Shown: piece after piece, positions 1-6,406 of the stretch
Position numbering within the stretch: position 1 is the stretch's first letter
Layout: the number at the start of each line of letters is the position of its first letter
NCBI GenBank assembly: GCA_017608955.1
Contig: JAFCEW010000005.1
Coordinates: forward strand, 1-14,901
Source: Candidatus Aenigmatarchaeota archaeon
GTDB taxonomy: Archaea; Aenigmatarchaeota; Aenigmatarchaeia; CG10238-14
Direction: 5' to 3'
Length of the DNA: 14,901 nucleotides
Notes under the pieces: generated by a model
Databases searched by the model: none
Told to the model about the DNA's origin: nothing
What the model saw: only the letters and a program-made list of their open reading frames with translations
Translations under genes and position numbers: made by a program

Positions 1-349
1 CTATAGTGCCGGTGTAAGTAGCTCTAAGCCAAGGAAATATAAGAATAATAAGAAACATAGATACTATAAGTGGTTTTAAAGTAAATTTAAAATATCTTGA
101 ATTAGTTTTCATTATTTCTGATAAATATTTATTCATCTCTTCAATATTACCAGCTTTTTGTGCAACTAACATTTTTTCTCTAAGTTCTTGCATTTCCTGT
201 TTAATTTTTTTTTCAGTTTCAGTTCCCAAAGCCTTTTTATTAACAATATTAGTTATTGTTATTATTATTAAACCAACAATGAATATAGCTAAGGACGGAC
301 TAAACATTAAAAGTGGTGACAATATTGGATTTAATAGTTCGCTTATCAT
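1..349 (-). CDS. DUF106 / EMC3-TMCO1-like membrane protein, C-terminus cut off by window edge
   Basis: I translated 116 codons by hand before the window ends. The visible part starts with a hydrophobic helix at about residues 18-38, then a charged, probably coiled-coil stretch at about 42-82 rich in Lys and Glu, then a second hydrophobic helix from about 92 preceded by the Phe-Thr-Leu-Lys-Pro segment. Two helices separated by a cytosolic coiled coil is the layout of the archaeal DUF106 family, distant relatives of YidC/Oxa1 and of eukaryotic EMC3/TMCO1 that insert membrane proteins. The ATG lies one base after the SecY stop codon, with AGGTG nine bases upstream inside the end of secY, so it is probably co-translated with SecY. 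A DUF106 gene next to secY is a common archaeal arrangement. The family call rests on topology and context, not a database hit; the third helix is outside the window. Confidence 0.75.
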   Translation of the reverse strand, partial: MISELLNPILSPLLMFSPSLAIFIVGLIIITITNIVNKKALGTETEKKIKQEMQELREKMLVAQKAGNIEEMNKYLSEIMKTNSRYFKFTLKPLIVSMFLIILIFPWLRATYTGTI

Positions 350-350
350 T

Positions 351-1781
351 TTAATCAACACCTAATACTTTCCTAACAGCTGGATGTGCTTCTTCTATTC
401 TTTCTCTTTTTAATTGCTCATAGAAATTATAAATAATTGATACTGTCAATAAAATTCCTGTTCCAGATCCTATAGCACCAAGGAAATCAGCAAATGCAGC
501 TAAGAAACCAATTGCAGCTCCTCCTATTACTGTTAATGGAGTTATATATCTAGATAAAACATTTTTTATAATTCTTGGATCTCTTCTATACCCTGGTATT
601 TGCATACCTGTTGATGTAATCTGGTCAGCAATAGATTCTGCATCCATACCAGATGTATTAATCCAAAATATAGAGAATATAGTACAACCTATTATCATAG
701 CAGACATATATATTAATGCTCTTAATATGAGTTTGAATGTTACAGATCCTGTTATTAAATTAAATAGCATATTACGTGGTGCTCTTAGATAATATACAAG
801 ACCACTATAAGGCTCAACTCCTTGCGGTGATTCTCTAAAACATCCTAATATTCCACATCTTAAAGAGGGGGTGTCAGCCATAGGTTTGGCAAGCATGCTC
901 CCAAACATCTGCATATTTGCCAATAAAGCAGAAACTAAAATAACAGGAATAACACTAGCATAAAATAAATTTAATGACCATCTCCTTCCAAATCCTCTTA
1001 AAGAAGAAAATCCTAGTGGAATATCAACAGTTATACCTTGCGTATAAATAACTATTAGAAATATGACTATAGTGGATATAATAGGTAATAGATTTGCTAA
1101 AACATCAAACATATTTCCACCAAGTAAATTTATAATAAGTCTCCAGAACATACCTACTGGTTCATTTACTGCGCTTGGTAATCCGCCAGCTATACTAAAT
1201 GGAGTGAATAATCCAACAAATATCGATTCTGTTACACCAGCTGCAATTATAAGGCTTATACCAGATCCTATACCATATTTACTCACAATTTCATCTAATA
1301 AAATAATAATAAATCCACCAATTGCTAGTTGTGTAACAACGATTGCAATCATAGGAATACTATTATTTACAGGAGGAACAGCACCTGTTATAACAAATGC
1401 TACAGATTCTACAATACAGAATATAACAGCTAATATTTTTTGTGCAGCTTGGAATTTTTCTCTATTTTCTGGTTTTGTCATGTCCCAGTCTATAATTTTA
1501 GATCCTGTTAACAATTGTAAGAAAATAGAAGCAGTAACTATAGGTCCTATACCTAATGTCATTAAAGTTCCAAATTTGGATCCTAATAACATTTGAAAAG
1601 TTTGAAATCCTCTACCTGCCCCTTCTCCAACTCCATATACATGACCGAATAATTGTGATGATAAAATATAATAAATAACTAGGACAAATCCAGTCCATAA
1701 TAATTTTTTATTCAAAGGAGGCTTATATGTTGGTTTTTCAATAGTAGGTAAAAATCTTGCTATTTTTGTAATATCAAACAT
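351..1781 (-). CDS. secY: Preprotein translocase subunit SecY (Sec61 alpha)
   Basis: This 476-residue, strongly hydrophobic protein is the channel-forming subunit of the SecYEG translocon, which moves unfolded proteins across and into the membrane. The first helix at about 28-42 is followed by the plug region (about 45-68, rich in Gly) and the conserved LGIGPIVTAS motif (76-85) of lateral-gate helix 2. The cytosolic loops carry conserved basic segments near 262-267 (RGFGRR) and 399-404, and the last helix ends near 455 with YNFYEQLKRE. Length and topology fit a ten-helix archaeal SecY. Cys309 and Cys314 sit close together in the large external loop after helix 7. The start codon follows the L15 stop directly, with GTGAG just upstream as ribosome-binding site. 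SecE and SecG are not in the window. The gene is the usual end of the archaeal spc block. Confidence 0.97.
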   Translation of the reverse strand: MFDITKIARFLPTIEKPTYKPPLNKKLLWTGFVLVIYYILSSQLFGHVYGVGEGAGRGFQTFQMLLGSKFGTLMTLGIGPIVTASIFLQLLTGSKIIDWDMTKPENREKFQAAQKILAVIFCIVESVAFVITGAVPPVNNSIPMIAIVVTQLAIGGFIIILLDEIVSKYGIGSGISLIIAAGVTESIFVGLFTPFSIAGGLPSAVNEPVGMFWRLIINLLGGNMFDVLANLLPIISTIVIFLIVIYTQGITVDIPLGFSSLRGFGRRWSLNLFYASVIPVILVSALLANMQMFGSMLAKPMADTPSLRCGILGCFRESPQGVEPYSGLVYYLRAPRNMLFNLITGSVTFKLILRALIYMSAMIIGCTIFSIFWINTSGMDAESIADQITSTGMQIPGYRRDPRIIKNVLSRYITPLTVIGGAAIGFLAAFADFLGAIGSGTGILLTVSIIYNFYEQLKRERIEEAHPAVRKVLGVD

Positions 1782-2222
1782 TTATCTCACAATAACTTTT
1801 CCTTTATTCTTTTCTATTTTTTCTTTTGCGATTCTGGAGACATATTTTGCTTCTAAAATTATTTTATGATTTATCTTTCCTTTTCCTAATAATTTATCAT
1901 ATCCTAATTCACTGAGATTTATTTTAATTCCGTCTTTTGATTTCTTAATTTTTTTTTCTTTTAATAAAATATCAATTTTTAAATCTAAATCTTTTAGGTT
2001 GATCGCATTTATTTTTTTAATAGATTTTTTTGGTCTTTTAAATCCAGACTTGCCATAATGATCAGGCATATATTTTATAGCGGTCATTCTTTTATGTTTA
2101 TGAAGACCTGCTAATCCTCTACCACCTCTACTTCCACCGCCTCTATGTTTTTTGGATGATCCATATCCTGCAGTTCTATGACCTCTTTTTTTCAATATTT
2201 TTTTTCTTCTTGTAACGACCAT
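1782..2222 (-). CDS. rpl15: 50S ribosomal protein L15 (uL15)
   Basis: This 146-residue protein binds 23S rRNA and takes part in late large-subunit assembly. Its N-terminal third is the diagnostic Gly/Arg/Lys-rich extension, with GHRTAGYGSSKKHRGGGSRG at about residues 14-33, which threads into rRNA. The C-terminal domain (about 70-146) is the globular fold, ending in VIVR. The length is typical of archaeal L15. An AAGGAG ribosome-binding site at 2229-2234 sits six bases before the ATG, inside the last codons of the upstream membrane-protein gene. The stop codon abuts the secY start. In most archaea L15 directly follows L30; here a membrane-protein gene intervenes. Confidence 0.96.
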   Translation of the reverse strand: MVVTRRKKILKKRGHRTAGYGSSKKHRGGGSRGGRGLAGLHKHKRMTAIKYMPDHYGKSGFKRPKKSIKKINAINLKDLDLKIDILLKEKKIKKSKDGIKINLSELGYDKLLGKGKINHKIILEAKYVSRIAKEKIEKNKGKVIVR

Positions 2223-2525
2223 TTAAATCTCCTTTTTGGGTTTCTTGGTTAATTTGAATATTTTGTATAATATAAAAATTAAAAAAGTCGCTATTAGAGT
2301 AGCAAATGCAAAAATATATAAAAAATTAAGATCAGATAGACCAATTGTTTCAGCAAAAAAACCAAATAATTTAACAGGTAACCCAAAGATATACCATGCC
2401 CATCTATCCATAACATCTCCACATAAAGACATTGATATAACAAAGCCTAAAAAAGACCATAGAAAACCAATTAAAATAAATATTAAAATTTTCCATTTTT
2501 CAATAATTTTTTTTATAGATTTCAT
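2223..2525 (-). CDS. Small three-helix membrane protein of unknown function, inserted between L30 and L15
   Basis: I do not recognise this 100-residue protein. It has a short basic N-terminus (about 1-11), three hydrophobic segments at about 12-33, 43-60 and 68-90, and a lysine-rich tail (KKPKKEI), so it is predicted to be an integral membrane protein. The loop after helix 1 holds Cys35, Gly36, Asp37 and Asp40-Arg41-Trp42. Its ATG overlaps the L30 stop by four bases (ATGA), and its stop codon abuts the L15 start, with the L15 ribosome-binding site inside its last codons. It is therefore a fixed member of the operon and not a chance ORF. Its position three genes from a SecY/DUF106 pair makes a role in membrane insertion possible, but nothing in the sequence proves this. 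Confidence 0.85.
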   Translation of the reverse strand: MKSIKKIIEKWKILIFILIGFLWSFLGFVISMSLCGDVMDRWAWYIFGLPVKLFGFFAETIGLSDLNFLYIFAFATLIATFLIFILYKIFKLTKKPKKEI

Positions 2526-2881
2526 ATCATTCTCTCCAAAAGTTCATTTATTTTTTCTTTTCTATCTCCCAAATCTCCTTTCGGATATGGCAATCGTGTT
2601 GATTTGAATCCTTTTCTTGGTGGATTTAACCTAAAAACTTGTTTTATCTGTTTAATATCTTTAATTTTTCCCCTTTTTTCGATTAATTTTTTAAGAACCT
2701 TATCATCAATTTTTCCATAAGTAACATAATTTTGGACTTTTTTGACCATTCCAATATTTTGAGGAGTTTCCTCTAGAATAACACAATGATTAACTCTATT
2801 AAGTCTAAGCATTTTTAATGTATCTTTTATTTCTTTTCTTACCTTTACAGATCCTCTTATTCTTATAACAGCTAACATCAT
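2522..2881 (-). CDS. rpl30: 50S ribosomal protein L30 (uL30), internally shortened
   Basis: The protein starts with the family signature AVIRIRGSVKVRKEI, then TLKMLRLNRVNHCVI at about 23-37, and ends with FRLNPPRKGF and KINELLERM, all typical of archaeal/eukaryotic L30 (L7 in eukaryotes), which binds 23S rRNA and 5S rRNA. At 119 residues it is about 35 shorter than well-studied archaeal homologues of about 154. The missing part is the helical segment between the RGKIKD region and the FRLNPPRKG motif. Two ATG codons stand in tandem (2879-2881 and 2876-2878); the second has better spacing from the upstream GAGG, so the true start may be 2878. The gene overlaps the S5 stop by four bases or fewer. 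Confidence 0.95.
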   Translation of the reverse strand: MMLAVIRIRGSVKVRKEIKDTLKMLRLNRVNHCVILEETPQNIGMVKKVQNYVTYGKIDDKVLKKLIEKRGKIKDIKQIKQVFRLNPPRKGFKSTRLPYPKGDLGDRKEKINELLERMI

Positions 2882-3579
2882 ACCCCTCTATATCTATGTA
2901 AATTCTTTAATGCATTGAAAGTTGCTTTTATAAGATTGAATCTTGTCCCTGTTTCTCCAAAAGTTTTAGTCCAGATATCTTTTATTCCAGCTAATGCAAA
3001 TAATTTTTTACTTTCTTCATTCGCAACTAGCCCTACTCCTTTAGGTGCTGGCATTAATACAATTCTTACAGAACCAGATTTACCTTCTGATTTAAATGGT
3101 ATAGAATGATTTTCTCCACATCCACATTCCCAAGAACCACAACCTCTTCTAATTTTAATTAAATTCATTTTTGCTTTTCTTGTTGCTTTATCTATAGCAA
3201 TTCTACCTTCTTCTCCTTTTGCTTCTCCAAATCCGATTACTCCGTCTTCATTTCCAACTATAACAAATGCACTTGTTGTATATCTTCTCCCTGATTTATG
3301 CATTTTTGTTGTGATCTTTATAGGAGTTCTTTGTATACCACCGCCTTTTCCTGATCTTCCACCTATTTCAACTAATTCTGTTCGAAGATTAGGAATTAAA
3401 AAATCTGCTATTTCAGGCTCTTTAATTTTTATTCCATTATCCAATATTTCATCGATACTCTTTATTTTTCCAGCCAAGACTTTTTTACCTAATTCTGTTT
3501 TTGGCTTCCATTCACTAAGCATTTCTTCCTTTTTTTCCTGCTCAATTTTTTGCTTTTCTTCTTCTGTCTGTTTTTTCAT
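2878..3579 (-). CDS. rps5: 30S ribosomal protein S5 (uS5)
   Basis: S5 sits at the mRNA entrance and decoding region of the small subunit and affects translational fidelity. The N-terminal double-stranded-RNA-binding-like S5 domain covers about residues 65-130 and contains the conserved GRSGKGGGIQR and VIVGNEDGVIGFGEAKG segments. The C-terminal half has the KSGSVRIVLMPAPKGVGLVA motif and the end LHRYRGV. At 233 residues it is slightly longer than usual because of a charged Lys/Glu-rich N-terminal extension of about 19 residues. An internal ATG at Met20 (ending at 3522), preceded by AAGGA, would remove this extension and could be the real start. The start at 3579 lies five bases after the L18 stop. 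Confidence 0.96.
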   Translation of the reverse strand: MKKQTEEEKQKIEQEKKEEMLSEWKPKTELGKKVLAGKIKSIDEILDNGIKIKEPEIADFLIPNLRTELVEIGGRSGKGGGIQRTPIKITTKMHKSGRRYTTSAFVIVGNEDGVIGFGEAKGEEGRIAIDKATRKAKMNLIKIRRGCGSWECGCGENHSIPFKSEGKSGSVRIVLMPAPKGVGLVANEESKKLFALAGIKDIWTKTFGETGTRFNLIKATFNALKNLHRYRGV

Positions 3580-3584
3580 TTTTA

Positions 3585-4100
3585 TCAGCTTTTCTCAATT
3601 TTTGCTTTGACTGAATTAAATATTTTTTCAATTTCCTTATCTTTTATATGTTTGCCTTTAATTCTATCTTCAGAAGGAAACATTTCTTCTGTTTTTTCAG
3701 ATTTTGGAATATTTAAACCAGCATCTATAGCTCCTTTAAGCGCAGCATAAATTTTTCCACCTTTTGTACATGATTGAAGACCAACATCAAGAACAGCAGA
3801 TTTTATTTTATTTTTAACTGCTTTTTTTCCAATCAGAAAACCAGTTAAATATGCTGCAGGAACATTAGAATATGATCCTTTCCAACCAAATTTTGATAGA
3901 TTTTTACTAGAACAAGAAACCAGGGTTTGATCAGCATCTTTTTTGTATTTTATAATTTGAGCATATGTATATTTTAAGGATTTTCTAACGACTAACCTTG
4001 GTTTTTTTGATAATAAAAGCTTTAATCTTCTATTATAATTTGTTTTTTTCTCTTTTCTTCTTTTTAGTGGTAATATATAATTACGTTTTTTCTTTGGCAT
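3585..4100 (-). CDS. rpl18: 50S ribosomal protein L18 (uL18)
   Basis: This L18 has 171 residues from the chosen ATG. It binds 5S rRNA and anchors it in the central protuberance with L5. Visible family features are the KRRKEKKTNYNRR segment near the N-terminus, RLVVRKSLKYTYAQII, the central LTGFLIGKKA and LDVGLQ segments, and a C-terminal helix with an EEMFPSEDRIKGKHI stretch. The open frame can be extended three codons upstream to a TTG at 4109, but ATG at 4098-4100 giving MPKKKRNY is the normal archaeal-type beginning. The gene overlaps the end of L19e by 20 bases in another frame, so it is probably translated by ribosomes arriving from L19e. It is slightly shorter than many archaeal L18 proteins. 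Confidence 0.95.
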   Translation of the reverse strand: MPKKKRNYILPLKRRKEKKTNYNRRLKLLLSKKPRLVVRKSLKYTYAQIIKYKKDADQTLVSCSSKNLSKFGWKGSYSNVPAAYLTGFLIGKKAVKNKIKSAVLDVGLQSCTKGGKIYAALKGAIDAGLNIPKSEKTEEMFPSEDRIKGKHIKDKEIEKIFNSVKAKIEKS

Positions 4101-4524
4101 CTTCAACAATACCTCTTTGTTTTAAATATAGTTTCAAGTGGGTCCTACTCCTGAATACCCCACCTTTAGCTAACATATATAATCTTCTATAATTTTTTTC
4201 ATCGATTTTCTTTTCATCTCTTAGTTCTTTTAGCATCCTTCTCAATGGTCTTATTGTGTTGATCCATTTCCTTTTCTTTGGTAATCTAGCACCTTTTTTT
4301 CCCTTTCTGCTTCCTACTCCTTGTTTTTTTGCTTTTTCCATTTTTTTGATTCTGATTTTATCAGGTCTTTTCTTTATATAGCCATGAGAAATCATTTTTT
4401 TAATATCAGCACGAGTAATAGCATTTTTTATTTCTTCTTTATGTTCTGGATCTATCCAAATCTTTGTTTCTCCTACTTTCAAGATTTCTGCTGCAATTCT
4501 TCTTTGAGATGAAAATCCTGCCAT
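4081..4524 (-). CDS. rpl19e: 50S ribosomal protein L19e (eL19)
   Basis: L19e is an archaeal/eukaryotic large-subunit protein made of long basic helices; it helps form an intersubunit bridge. The 147-residue sequence opens with SSQRRIAAEILKVGETKIWI and carries DIKKMISHGYIKKRP at about 40-54. The hallmark basic linker GSRKGKKGARLPKKRKWI is at about 72-89, followed by the IRPLRRMLKELRDEKKID helix and the MLAKGGVFRSRTHLK motif. Length is typical. The ribosome-binding site is GTGAT at 4529-4533, which contains the L32e stop codon TGA. Its C-terminus overlaps the L18 start by 20 bases. No bacterial counterpart exists in this position, which supports an archaeal source. Confidence 0.97.
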   Translation of the reverse strand: MAGFSSQRRIAAEILKVGETKIWIDPEHKEEIKNAITRADIKKMISHGYIKKRPDKIRIKKMEKAKKQGVGSRKGKKGARLPKKRKWINTIRPLRRMLKELRDEKKIDEKNYRRLYMLAKGGVFRSRTHLKLYLKQRGIVEDAKEKT

Positions 4525-4529
4525 TTATA

Positions 4530-4850
4530 TCACGCGTTTAATACCTTTATTTTGAGCTCCTCAGCCCTTTTCAAAATAATTTGTCTTTTCTTTTTTCCTA
4601 TTGAACTTGCTAATCTAGCTGCCTGTTTTTTATTATCTATTTTGTCTAAATCTTTTATATTTTGAACATAGATATCTTCTAATCCAGAAGGATGTAAACC
4701 TCTTTTAGATTTTTCAGTTCTATATCCGACTGTAACTATTCTACCTTTTGACTTTTCTTTTTTTCTTAGTTTATTATGAATACCTCTAGATCTTCTCCAT
4801 CTTTTTTTTACTCTTTTTAGATAATTTGAACATCTATTTATGAATTTCAT
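4530..4850 (-). CDS. rpl32e: 50S ribosomal protein L32e (eL32)
   Basis: This archaeal/eukaryotic large-subunit protein has 106 residues from the chosen start. Diagnostic stretches are KKRWRRSRGIHNKLRKK at about 15-31, VGYRTEKSKRGLHPSGLEDI at about 40-59, and AARLASSIGKKKRQIILKRA followed by EELKIKVLN at the C-terminus. The open frame reaches upstream to 4904, but those 18 extra residues lie inside L6 and do not resemble the family. ATG at 4848-4850, one base after the L6 stop, gives the usual FxxRxxxxxxRxxxRWRR beginning. It lacks the long N-terminal extension seen in some archaea. The stop codon forms part of the ribosome-binding site for L19e. Confidence 0.95.
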   Translation of the reverse strand: MKFINRCSNYLKRVKKRWRRSRGIHNKLRKKEKSKGRIVTVGYRTEKSKRGLHPSGLEDIYVQNIKDLDKIDNKKQAARLASSIGKKKRQIILKRAEELKIKVLNA

Positions 4851-4851
4851 A

Positions 4852-5376
4852 TTACTTACCTTTTTCTTTAATATAAATACCATCTTGAAAAATACGTCTA
4901 TCATATTTATTTAATCTGCATGCAGTTTCTATATTTGCTGCTGTCTGTCCGACATTTTCCTTGTTTATCCCAGAAACAATTATTTCTTGTCCTTTTACTT
5001 CTACTTTAGTATCTCCTATGATTCTTGCTTTTCTAAATGTTTTTTCTCCTAAAAAATTTGTTATTAAAATTTTATCTCCTTCCATTTTTACATTAATAGG
5101 AAAATGAGAATATACGATTGCTAATTTATATTCATATCCCTTTGTAACACCCTTAATCATATTTTTTATATGTGCAACTATAGTGCCAACCATTGCCTTA
5201 ACTTTTCTTCTTTCTGATTTCGAAAACACGATTATTTTATTATCTTTTTTTTCGATTTTAATGTCAAAAAAATATTTGAAAGTTTTTTCTAATTCTCCTC
5301 TTTCTCCTTTTATTTTTACTATTTTATCTTGTACTTCTGCTGTTACATTTTCAGGAATTATAATCTCTTTTTCCAT
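4852..5376 (-). CDS. rpl6: 50S ribosomal protein L6 (uL6)
   Basis: L6 binds 23S rRNA near the sarcin-ricin loop and the GTPase-associated centre. The 174-residue protein shows the two repeated L6 domains: the first includes VKIKGERGELEKTF near 21-34, the second has NFLGEKTFRKARI at about 108-120, and IIVSGINKENVGQTAANIE at about 130-150 is the conserved signature. A longer frame from GTG at 5385 is possible, but that GTG belongs to the AGGTG ribosome-binding site at 5383-5387, six bases before the ATG at 5374-5376. I therefore start at the ATG. The ribosome-binding site overlaps the TAG stop of S8, which implies coupled translation. Confidence 0.96.
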   Translation of the reverse strand: MEKEIIIPENVTAEVQDKIVKIKGERGELEKTFKYFFDIKIEKKDNKIIVFSKSERRKVKAMVGTIVAHIKNMIKGVTKGYEYKLAIVYSHFPINVKMEGDKILITNFLGEKTFRKARIIGDTKVEVKGQEIIVSGINKENVGQTAANIETACRLNKYDRRIFQDGIYIKEKGK

Positions 5377-5385
5377 TATGAACAC

Positions 5386-5772
5386 CTAAAATATATATGC
5401 TAAAAGTCTACCTCCAATTTTTTGTTTTTTTGCATCTTGATGTGTCATCACGCCTTTAGGATTTGTCAGGATCAGAAAACCAACATCTTTAGCAGGAAGA
5501 AATCTTTTTTCAAATTTCTCAAATCCATCTATTTTAACAGGATATCTTGGTTTTATTATACCACAATCATTTATTTTATTTTTAAGTTCTATTCTGAATT
5601 TACCAGATTTTCCATCATCTATAAACTCAAAAGTACCAATATAACCTTTTTCTTGAATTACTTTAAGGACTTCTCTCACTAGATTAGAAGCAGGTGTAAT
5701 ACACTCTTTTTTACCTATTCTTTCTGCATTTTTTATGGCAGACATAACATCTGCAAGCGTATCATGTCTCAT
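5386..5772 (-). CDS. rps8: 30S ribosomal protein S8 (uS8)
   Basis: S8 binds the central domain of 16S rRNA early in small-subunit assembly. This 128-residue protein begins HDTLADVMSAIKNAERIGK and ends with LILTNPKGVMTHQDAKKQKI and GGRLLAYIF, the universal C-terminal RNA-binding signature in its archaeal form. Length is normal. It is the first ribosomal gene of the minus-strand block. Its ATG has a good ribosome-binding site, GGTGA at 5777-5781, four bases upstream. The genes that normally precede it in archaea (S14, L5, S4e, L24, L14, S17) are not here; the next feature upstream is tRNA-Gly. Confidence 0.97.
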   Translation of the reverse strand: MRHDTLADVMSAIKNAERIGKKECITPASNLVREVLKVIQEKGYIGTFEFIDDGKSGKFRIELKNKINDCGIIKPRYPVKIDGFEKFEKRFLPAKDVGFLILTNPKGVMTHQDAKKQKIGGRLLAYIF

Positions 5773-5793
5773 ATATTCACCAATTATTAAAAT

Positions 5794-5845
5794 ACATTAT
5801 TCAGTAATGTTTATTAAGGTTTTTATATCTTTAAAAATTTTAAAA
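5794..5845 (-). promoter_or_regulatory. Putative promoter and leader of the S8-SecY operon, with inverted repeat
   Basis: Between tRNA-Gly and S8, the minus strand carries two TATA-like candidates: an A/T run at 5831-5838 (TTTTTAAA) and GATATAAAAA at about 5821-5830. Either would place a transcription start about 28-40 bases ahead of the S8 ATG. Near the expected start is an inverted repeat, ACATTA - five bases - TAATGT (5794-5810). It could be an operator or a short leader hairpin. The call rests on spacing and composition only. Confidence 0.4.
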
Positions 5846-5888
5846 AGAAAAGCTTAATTCTTTTCATATCATTAATTTTAGGACAAAA

Positions 5889-5962
5889 TGCGTCAGCCGG
5901 GATTTGAACCCGGGTCACTGGCTTGGAAGGCCAGGGTCTTAACCAGGCTAGACTACTGACGC
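5889..5962 (-). tRNA. tRNA-Gly (anticodon UCC)
   Basis: The minus strand folds into a complete 74-nt cloverleaf. The acceptor stem is GCGTCAG/CTGACGC with discriminator A. The D arm is GTCT/AGAC, the anticodon arm CTGGC-CTTCCAA-GCCAG, the variable loop four bases, and the T arm CCGGG-TTCAAAT-CCCGG. The anticodon TCC reads GGA/GGG glycine codons. No CCA is encoded, so it must be added by the CCA-adding enzyme. There is no intron. The 5' end lies two bases beyond the Nudix stop codon, so it may be cut from the Nudix transcript by RNase P. Alternatively a TTTAAA element at 5987-5992, 25-30 bases upstream within the Nudix gene, could drive it. All stems pair perfectly. Confidence 0.97.
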
Positions 5963-5964
5963 AT

Positions 5965-6405
5965 TTATAAATTTTTAGCTATTTGCTTTAAATCTTCTTT
6001 TAAAGATGGTATAATATCGAATTTATCTATTTCAGAAATATTTAACCATTTCCATTCTATTAATTCTTTTCCATCAACTTGTGGTTCTTTGCCATTCACA
6101 TATTTTTCTATATCACAAATAAATCTTACGCCTGGTATTTTCTTTTGAGAAAGATTAATTTCATACACTTTGAACTCTCTTGGATTGTTTATTATAACTC
6201 CTAGTTCTTCTTTCATTTGTCTTTTTAGTCCATCTATGAAATTTTCTCCAGGATTTAATTGTCCGCCACCACACTCCCACATATTTGGATATAATTGTCT
6301 ATTAGGAGATCTTTTAGCAACTAATACTTGCCATTGATCATCTTTTTTTCTTAGACAAACACCGGCTACATGAACTTCTAACTTGTTTATGCCATCTTCT
6401 CTCAT
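5965..6405 (-). CDS. Nudix hydrolase with a variant Nudix box (Gln for Glu)
   Basis: Nudix enzymes hydrolyse nucleoside diphosphates linked to another group, for example sugar nucleotides, dinucleotides or oxidised dNTPs; the substrate here cannot be told. A VAGVCLRKKD strand is followed by VLVAKRSPNRQLYPNMWECG and the Nudix box. Numbered from the longest frame (start 6465), the box runs from Gly68 to Val90 with Glu74, Arg82, Glu86, Glu87 and Gly89 in place, but the Glu that should follow Arg82 is Gln83. I start at ATG 6403-6405, giving 146 residues and lying one base after the HIT stop; the longer frame would overlap HIT by 59 bases and add a Lys-rich leader. The stop is two bases from the tRNA 5' end. 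Confidence 0.85.
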   Translation of the reverse strand: MREDGINKLEVHVAGVCLRKKDDQWQVLVAKRSPNRQLYPNMWECGGGQLNPGENFIDGLKRQMKEELGVIINNPREFKVYEINLSQKKIPGVRFICDIEKYVNGKEPQVDGKELIEWKWLNISEIDKFDIIPSLKEDLKQIAKNL

Positions 6406-6406
6406 T

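Noticed and set aside
1063..1596. 177-codon plus-strand ORF opposite secY
   Set aside because: It is antisense to the well-supported SecY frame, has no ribosome-binding site and no recognisable domain; long antisense ORFs are common over hydrophobic AT-rich genes.
4851..4904. 18-residue N-terminal extension of L32e
   Set aside because: It lies inside L6, does not resemble the family and has no start signal; ATG at 4848-4850 is one base after the L6 stop.
5183..5389. Plus-strand ORF opposite L6, hydrophobic and signal-like
   Set aside because: Low-complexity Phe/Leu/Ile content arises from the reverse complement of Lys/Glu-rich coding; the L6 frame explains this DNA.
5964..5971. TTTATAAA next to the tRNA 5' end as its promoter
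   Set aside because: It is only one to two bases from the mature 5' end; an archaeal TATA box should be about 25 bases further upstream.
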